A DNA stretch of 64,000 nt, taken from assembly GCA_040397785.1 (NCBI GenBank), contig JBBAVI010000020.1, positions 1 to 64,000 on the forward strand. The letters are read 5' to 3'. This document shows, piece by piece, positions 1-9,000 of the stretch. Position 1 is the first letter of the stretch, and the number at the start of each line of letters is the position of its first letter. The DNA comes from M3007 sp040397785. GTDB lineage: Bacteria > Bacteroidota > Bacteroidia > Chitinophagales > Saprospiraceae. A program made the translations under genes and the position numbers. The notes below the pieces were generated by a model. That model was not told the origin of the DNA and did not search any database. It saw only the letters and a list, made by a program, of their open reading frames with translations.

Positions 1-1
1 T

Positions 2-3000
2 CGTAATTGGAGTTGGCGCTGCTGGAGGCGCTGCGCTAAAGTTCGTGAACAAACCAGTTACCGCAGAAACTGTCCACACTTGTGAACTTGGTGCATTTAC
101 CTTGATTTGTTCGCCGAATTGGCCATTGGTCAGGTTAGTTGCGTTGTTCAGGCAAACGCATGGGTCAGAGATCGTAGTATTGCACGTAAAGGTGGCAATC
201 GATACCGATCCAAGCATGGTTTGGGTACAACCAGTTGCCGTGATGGTGGCCACAACCGTATAAGTACCTACGGCCAGTTGGTCACCGAAACTGATGGCAT
301 TGCCAGTGCCAGCTACGGGCGCACCCACATTGTTGCCGTTGAGCAGCAATTGATAATTGACGCCGGTTTGCGATCCATTCAAACCAACCGGCAAACCAAT
401 ATTATCAGTAGTACAACGCGCGCCGCCGCCAGTTACCGTAAAGGTAGGCGCAAAGTCGTCGTTGGTAATGGTGCCTGTGCCATCTGTGGTAGCGCCGCCG
501 CCACTCAGGGTGATATTGCGACCGTTGTTCACTAAGTTGCTTAACCGAAGGATAAAGGTTTCATTCGGCTCGATGACGCAATCGCCAACGATGGTTACAA
601 CTACTTGCTTACTGGTTTGACCGGGCGTAAACGTATGGTTGCCGCTGGCGCTTAAATAATCATTGTTGGCAATCGTAGCCGTGCCGTCTACCGTAGCATA
701 ATTCACCACCACATTGGCATCGGAAGGATTGCTAAGCGTCAGGTTGAAGGTCAGGGTTACGGTATTGATCGGACCGCCTTCCACAACTACCGGGCTGCTC
801 ACTGAAAGCACCGCCGCATCATCGTTATTGATGGTACCCAATCCGGTACCATCCAGAATTGTACCATTTACCGGATTGGAAAGCGTCATTTCCACTGTTT
901 CATTCAATTCAACGGTTACATCGCCATTAACCACCACATTGATGGTTTGCGTAAGCGCGCCTCCAGCAGTGAAACTTGCCGTTCCTGCAGCCAATGCTTG
1001 ATAATCGGAACCGGAAATAGCCGTGCCGCCGGTGATGGCGTAGTTCACCGAACAAGCGCTGGCATTATTCGAACGCGTAATCACAAACGCCAGATTGGTC
1101 GTACCGGCGTTGCCTTCGGTGATAACAGGATCGCTGATAGAGAACTGCGTATTGACAATTTGCACCTGATAGTCTTCTACTTCACCGTTGTTTGCCAGGC
1201 CATTAAAATTCAGACCTCCAGTTGAACTTAAGCGGAAACGCGCAAAGGTAAGCGCAGGTGTTGCTCCGTTAGGCACAAGGAAGGATAGGTTGTTACTGCC
1301 TGCCACTACCGCTACGCCGTTGAACACTTTTTCACCAGCGCCGCTGAAGTTGCCATTGTTATCAAAGTCCACCCATGCATCAATAAAGCCCGCCGCAGAA
1401 GCATTGACCACCACATTGGCAGTGACGTTGGTAATGAGCGGATTAGGCAATGTTACACCGTCCTCGTCATCACCTTCAGCATCGGTATCGTCGCCATTGG
1501 CTGTACCAGTAGGCTGGCCATCCGCATCGCCATCGGTGGCATTGCCCAAGAATAATGTCGGGAATGCGTTGTGACGTGCACCGTTAGAAGCCAGCAACGT
1601 ACCATAAGAATCAGGTGCATCCCCGTAGTCCACTTCGTCATTAAGCAAGTCCCCGAAAGCCTGAGCATTGCCAAAGACAACTGTACCGGGAATGGGGACA
1701 CCACTAATGGAGTTCAGGTTTATCCGGAAGGATTCATTATTCTCTACAATGAAATCTCCAATACCTTGAACGGTGATGGTTTGTACTTCATTGGCCGTAC
1801 CGGTAAATACAAGATCCCCATCGTTATCAATATAATCACTGCCAAAACTGGCCGAGCTGTTGTTCGTGTTATAATTTACTGAAAAACCACCCTGAACCGC
1901 ATTATTCAATGTAACCGTAAACACATAATTGGTCAATCCGACATTACCTTCCGGATTTACGATATTTCCGGAAAGGGTGACAGTAGCATTATCGTCATTG
2001 GTAATGGTACCGGTAGCAACGGCGGTTCCAAGCGAAACATTGCGACCTGTAGCGTTTAGAGAGCCAATGGCTACATTATAGATTTCATTGGCCTCTACTT
2101 TGCTGTCGTTGACAATTGCCACCGGAACGGTTTGCGCCGTGGTGGTACCGGCAAGGAAAGTAACAGTCTGATTGGTAATACCGGTGTAGTCATTGTCGGC
2201 AGTAGCAGCCGTTCCATCAGTGGTATTAAACAATACTGTTACGTTTACATCTACCGGATTAGACAGGGTAAGGGAGAAATTCTGCGGCGTGGTCGCTTCT
2301 GGTCCGCTCACGTTGCCAGCAATATTGACTATTGCGGCATCGTCATTGGTGATAGTTGCCGTTTGCGGTGAGCCAGCTAAGGTGATAGCAGCGTTTTGAA
2401 CCGTTGTTGTACCACTGATAAGCCCTAATGCACCTGTGAAGGTTTCATTAAGCTCTACTTTATTATCGCCATTTACCAGCACGGTGATGGTTTGCGTTTC
2501 TCCAGAGTTACCAGCAAAACTGAGTGTCCCATCATTATCGATATAGTCGTTGTCAGCGGTGATAGCCGTGCCGTTGTTGGTCGTGTAAACCACGTTGAAG
2601 CCGCCTTGTACGGCAGCGCTGAGCGTTGCGGTAAAGGTATATGTCGTTGTGCCTGCATTGCCTTCATTTTGGGCAATACCGCCACTCAGGGTAAGATTGG
2701 CCGCGTCATCGTTGTTGATGGTACCGATACCCGTATTGTCCGATATACCGCCGTTGACCGGGTTGCTGAGGGTGATGATCACCGTCTCGTTGTCTTCCAC
2801 TACCAGATCGCCATTCACTGTTACCGTAACGGTTTGTGTGAGGGCGCCGCCAGCCGTAAAGTTGACCGTACCAGCCGCCAAAGGAGCATAATCAGATCCA
2901 GAGGTAGCGGTGCCGCCTGTAATGGCATAGTTTACCGAAGAAGCAGTGGCGTTGGTAGTACGGCTCACCGTAAACACCAGATTGCTGGTACCAGCATTGC

Positions 3001-6000
3001 CTTCCGCTACGGATGGGTCATTGATACTGAACTGATTGTCTAGGATGCTGATGGCGTAATCTTCCACTTCACCGTCGGCAGCCAGGCCACTTACACCAGT
3101 TCCGGAAGCTGTGGACACCCGGAAGCGCACAAAAGAGCCGCCTAAAGAGGCTGTTCCGGGTACAGAAAAGCTCAGCGCGTTGTTGCCTGCCACCACAGCG
3201 GTATTTGTCAGTACTTGCTCGCCGGCATCATTCCAGTCACCGTCGCGGTTATAGTCAACCCATGCATTTAAACTACCTGCACCGGAGGCGTTTACGGTGA
3301 TGTTGGCAGGAGCATTAATAATCAAAGCGCCAGGTAAGGTCACGCCGTCTTCATCTGCGCCATCGCCATTGGCCAAAGCATTGGGTTGTCCGTCGAGGTC
3401 GGCGTCAACCGTTGCTCCCAGGCGCAATCCACCTGGAACTTCCGCGTGACGAGCGCCGTTGTTGGCTGATAGTGTCGGATAGGTACCTGCAAAACCGCTT
3501 TGTGCGGCAGTCGGTGCATCACCCCAATCCAGCTCATCATTGACGATGGTACCGGTTTCAGGGTTGTTACCTGTGATGGAGATGGCCGCTGTTTGCTCTG
3601 GGCTTGACGCAGCAATCGCGCCTAACAGTAGCGTGAAAACCTCGTTGTTCTCAATGTTCAGATCACCAATTACTTGCACGGTAACGGTTTTCGTTTCATT
3701 GAATACGCCTGTATAAGTCAGCGTACCATCGTTGTCCGCATAGTCCAGGTTGGCAAGCGTAGCCGTGCCGTCGTTGGTAGTATAGTTGACCGTAAAGCCA
3801 CCTTGCACAGGAGCGGTCAGGCTGATGGAGAATACATAATTCGTGGTACCGGCGTTGCCTTCGTTGAGGCTGACAGGGCCGGCAATGAACAAAGTCGTTG
3901 CATCGTCGTTCGTGATGGTGCCTGTGCGGGTTGCAGTACCCAAGGTCACATTACGACCACTGGCAGAGAGGCCGCTGATCGTTCCGGTGTAGGTTTCATT
4001 GGCCTCCACTTTGGGGTCATTGGTAATGACAACATTTACCGATTGTGCCGTAGTGGTGTTGGCAGCGAAAGTAACCAATTGGTTGACAATACCGGTATAA
4101 TCAACATCCGCGGTGGTAGCTGAACCGTCTGCGGTGTTGAATTGAACCGTAACTGCAACATCTACTGGATTGCTCAGGGTTACAGAGAATGTCTGTGGTG
4201 TTGTTGCTTCTGGGCCGCTAACATTAGCGGCTATATTGATCATAGCGGCATCATCGTTGGTGATGGTTGCGGTTTGGGGAGAACCAGCGGTGGTCACACC
4301 AGCAGGTGCGCCACTGAGCGCGCCGAGCGCACCCTGGAAAGTTTCATCCAATTCAACGGTAATATCTCCGTTCACATTAACCGACCAGGTTTTGATTTCA
4401 CCCACGGTACCGGCAAAAGTTAGTGTTCCATCGTTGTCGGTATAATCACTGCCGGCAATGGCAGTACCGCCACCAGTAGTATAAGGCACCGTAAAGCCGC
4501 CTTGTACAGCATTGTTGAGGGTAGCTGTGAAAGTATAAGTCACGGTGCCAGCATTGCCTTCGTTTTGAGCACTGCCACCGGTAAGGGTTACAACAGCGGC
4601 GTCATCGTTGGTGATGGTACCGGTGCCAGGGCTTACAGCGATTCCACCATTAACGGGATTGCTGAGGGTTATGACAACCGTTTCGTCATTTTCAACTACT
4701 ACATCTCCATTGACCGTTACCGTAATCGTCTGGGTCAACGCACCGCCAGCAGTAAAGTTGACGGTACCCGCAGCGAAGGGTGCATAGTCTGTACCAGAAG
4801 TAGCCGTGCCGCCCGTGATCGCATAATTCACCGAGGAGGCGGTGGTATTGGTTGTGCGACTGATCGTAAAGGTTAAGTTGCTGGTGCCAGCGTTGCCTTC
4901 CACAACACTAGGACTGTTGATAGAGAATTGGTTGTCGACGATGTTGGTTCGATAATCTTCCACTTCGCCGTCGGCGGCAAGACCACTGTTCGACAGGCCA
5001 CCTGCAGAACTAAAGCGGAAACGCAAGAAGGAAGAACCTACTACTGCATTGGATGGTACAGCAAACGTCAGCACATTGTTGCCCGCAGCCAGTGCTATAT
5101 TGTTAAATATTTTTTCACCGGCATCGCCAAGGTTTCGGTTCCAGTTAAAATCCATCCAGGCATCTAATTTACCTGCTTGGGAGGCATTTACGGTTATCGT
5201 GGCGGTAGTACCACGCACAAAAACACCGGGCAGGGTCACACCGTCTTCATCGTCGCCATCTGCGTCCGTATCGTCGCCATTGGCCAGGTTGTTAAAGCTA
5301 CCGCTCGTTCCTTGGCCATCCGGGTCGCCGTCGATGGCAGCGCCAAGTTGGAAGCCAAGGACGGTATTGTGGCGTGCACCATTATTAAATGAAAGGGTAG
5401 GCAGTGTGTCGGGACCGTCGCCCCAGTCAAGTTCGTCGTTGGTAATGGTGGCGGTTTGAGGAGAACCTGCTGTAGTCACGCCCGCCGGGGCACCGGTGAT
5501 AGCACCGAGTGCGACAGTAAAAGTTTCATTCGCTTCCACCTTGGTGTCACCGTTCACCAATACAGTGATGGTTTTGGCTTCAGCAGCCGTGCCAGCAAAA
5601 ACCAAAGCAGGGCCGTCATTATCCACATAATCGTTGTCGGCAACAGTGGCGGTACCGTCGTTGGTTGAATAAGGAAGCGTAAAGCCGCCTTGTACAGGAT
5701 TGCTCAAGGTGACGGTGAATACCCTCGACGTCGTGCCGCTATTGCCTTCGTTGGCTGAACCGCCGCCGGTGAGTGTCACCACGGCTGCGTCATCGTTGAC
5801 GATGGTACCCGTGCGGGTCGTTGTGCCCAGACTGACGTTGCGGGTACCGGCAGCCAGTGTGCCAATAGAAGTGTTGAACACCTCATCCGCTTCTACTTTA
5901 TTGTCGTTATTAATGGTAACGTTAACAGTTTGAGCCGTGGTAGTTCCTGCGGCAAAGGTTACCGTTTGGGATGCAATGGCGTTGTAATCATTATCCGCTG

Positions 6001-9000
6001 TGGTGGCGGTACCATTTGAGGTGGAGAATTGCACAGTTACTGCCACATCTACCGGATTCGAGAGCGTTACGCTAAAGGCTTGTGGCGTGGTGGATTCAGA
6101 CTGGCTGACATTCGCCGCTATAGATACAACTGCTGCATCATCATTGGTAATGGTTCCTGTTTGTGGCGACCCGGCTGTAGTTACGCCCGCAGGCGCACCC
6201 GTTAAGGCGCCTAAGGCAACAGTAAAGGTTTCATCCAGTTCCACCTTGTTATCGGTGGTGCTGACGACCGTAATGGTTTGAAATTCACCGGCAGTACCAG
6301 TAAAAACCAAGGAACCATCGTTATCCGTATAGTCGTTGTCGGCTGTGGTGGCGGTGCCGTTGTCTGTTGCAAAAGGCACGGAAAATCCACCCTGAACCGG
6401 ATTGTTCAAGGTTGCAGTAAATACAAAGTTAGTGCCTTCATTCTGAGAAATTCCGCCGCTCAATGTCAATACCGCTGCATCGTCGTTGGTGATGGTACCA
6501 GTAGCCGCCGGATTGGCGCCAAGATCGTAGGTGGCGCCGTCGGTGAGCGTGATGATCACAGTCTCGTTTGGTTCAACAATAACGTCAGCGACAGGATCGA
6601 CGGTGATGACCACCGACGCGCTGCCCGCAGGAATAAGGATGGGGCTGGAAGGGATGCCGGAATAATCAGAAACAGCGGCCGTGCCTGTTACGGTGAAGGG
6701 CACAGAAAGGCTGCAATCGGTAGCGCCGGTCCGGGTGATGGTATAAGTGAGGTTGGTAACGCCGTCTTCGTTCGTGCTAAGTGGGCTTACGGTAATATTC
6801 ACCAGCGGAACAAAGTTGGCCGCATTCGGTGTAGGTGGAAGCGCTTGATAAGTAGCGGTATTGCGGAAACCGCCGCTGCCATTGGCGATGCGTTGCATCG
6901 AATTACAAGTAGCGTCGCCGTTGCCACTTTCATTCACCTGCGGCTGCCCGGCATTCAGCAGCACCAGCAAACCCAGATCGTCGGCGTCATCGGTATCATA
7001 TACCAGTGCGTCAATAAGGTTAGTGGTAGTAACAGCCGTTCCAGTCGGGAAATCGGAAGCATTGGCATTATACAGCGCGATGCCGTCCTGACCGTTTTGA
7101 AGGATGTTGCCGCCAAATACAAGATCAACGCCCGGCACACCGGAATTACCCAAAACAAAATATCCGTTGGCGTCTGTTGTAAATCCATCCAGATCAAATG
7201 CTGCGTAGGACTGGTCGTTAGACCCGTTATAAAACACTACAACCAGGCCGGTCAACGGGGTATTACCAACGCCTCCGTCATACAATTCTACAAATTCCGC
7301 GGCGTCGGTACCCGGCGTATCCGAATCGGCTTCATTGATAAGCACCGGAGCCTGATCGTCATTTACAATGGTACCTGTACCGTCGAGGGTAATGCCTGAC
7401 GGACTGAATACGACGTTACGACCGGAGGCAGCAAGATTGCTCAAACGTAACAGGAGCGTCTCATTGCTTTCAAAAGTCAAGTCGCCGTTCACCGTCACGG
7501 TCACGGTCCGGGTTTGTGAAGCGCCGCCGTTTGCATTGAACGAAGCCAAAGCGCCTGAGGCGGTCATATAGTCATTGTTGGCAAGCGTGGCAGTGCCGTC
7601 TACCGTCGCATAGTCGAGGTTCACCGCTGCGTCCACCTCTCCGGTAAGGGTTACAGTAAAGACAAAAGCCGTTGTGCCTGCATTGCCTTCCGCAAGGCTG
7701 ACATTATTGATCGTCACCGTAGCGGCGTCGTTGTTCAGGATCGTACCGGTTTGTGGCGATCCGGCGGTAGTAACACCCGCAGGCGCACTAGTAACCGCGC
7801 CCAAAGACACGGTCAGAGTTTCATCCAATTCTACTTTGGAATCCACTGTGGTAAGCACCGTAATGGTTTGGGTTTCTCCAACAGTACCTGCAAAAGTTAT
7901 GGAACCGTCGTTATCGGTATAGTCGTTGCCGGCTGTGGTTGCCGTGCCATTGTTGGTCGTATAGGCCACAGAAAAACCACCCTGCACCGGGTTGTTTAAC
8001 GTCGCAGTGAAAACCAAATTAGTTCCTTCATTCTGGGGAACGCCGGCGCTTAGTGTCACTACGGCCGCATCGTCATTGTTAATGGTTCCCAATGCCTGAG
8101 CATCCGTTAGATAAATCCCTGTAGGCGCTCCGGACAGGTTGACGGTAAAGGTTTCATTGGCCTCCACCATTGCATCGCGATTAACCAACACTGTGACCGT
8201 AGCCGTTGGGCTGCCGCCTGCGAAGAAGGATACCGTACCACCGGAAACAGCGGTATAGTCGGAGGCGCTGCTCGCCGTGCCGTTGGCCGTGTTCACCGTC
8301 AGGCTGAATGCCTCGTCAGTATCAGAGCGGTTCAAGGTGAAATTAAACAAAGTAGTTCCTCCCCCATTACCTTCGCTGAGCGTTAGATCGCTAATGGTAA
8401 CAGTAGTAGGCGTTTTAAAGCCAAAATCCACGTGGGCAATCGCCGCCGATACGGAAAAGGCCGCAGTAGCTACCCCGAAGCCAGCTACAGCATTGCCATT
8501 ATCATCATTATCGGTCGGGCTAAAATCCGGATCGGGCGCAGCGGTGGTCGGGCTGCTTACCAGCGGTTGTCCGCTATTATACAAAGCGCCTCCCATAGCA
8601 AAGTTGGAGGGTGCTACTTCAATAATATAAGTTCCAGGACACACATCAAAACTATACGTACCGTCCTGCATGCCAACAGTAGTCGTAGTAGCGGTGCCCA
8701 ACGGGGCGCCATCGCCCGCGTCAAGTGCGTTATTGTTGTTGACATCCACGTAGATGTTCAACAAAACACCGTTGATCCCGGCATCGCCAGCATCAAAAAC
8801 CGTGTTTCGATTGACATCGTTGTACACCAGATTGCCCACTGCGATACCAGCAAAGGGCGTCAGTGTAGGGTTGGAGGCGCCGGAAATATCCGGATCGTCC
8901 GAAAGCACCGTGCTAAAGTTGGAACCCGAAACGCTTGCCTGGTTGGATACGCTGCAAACACCCGCCGGGAACGGCGAATCAATGGTTGCCCTGAATAGAA

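Noticed and set aside
1640..5440. CRISPR array
   Set aside because: The repeats are long, protein-coding and degenerate, with no short direct repeats and unique spacers.
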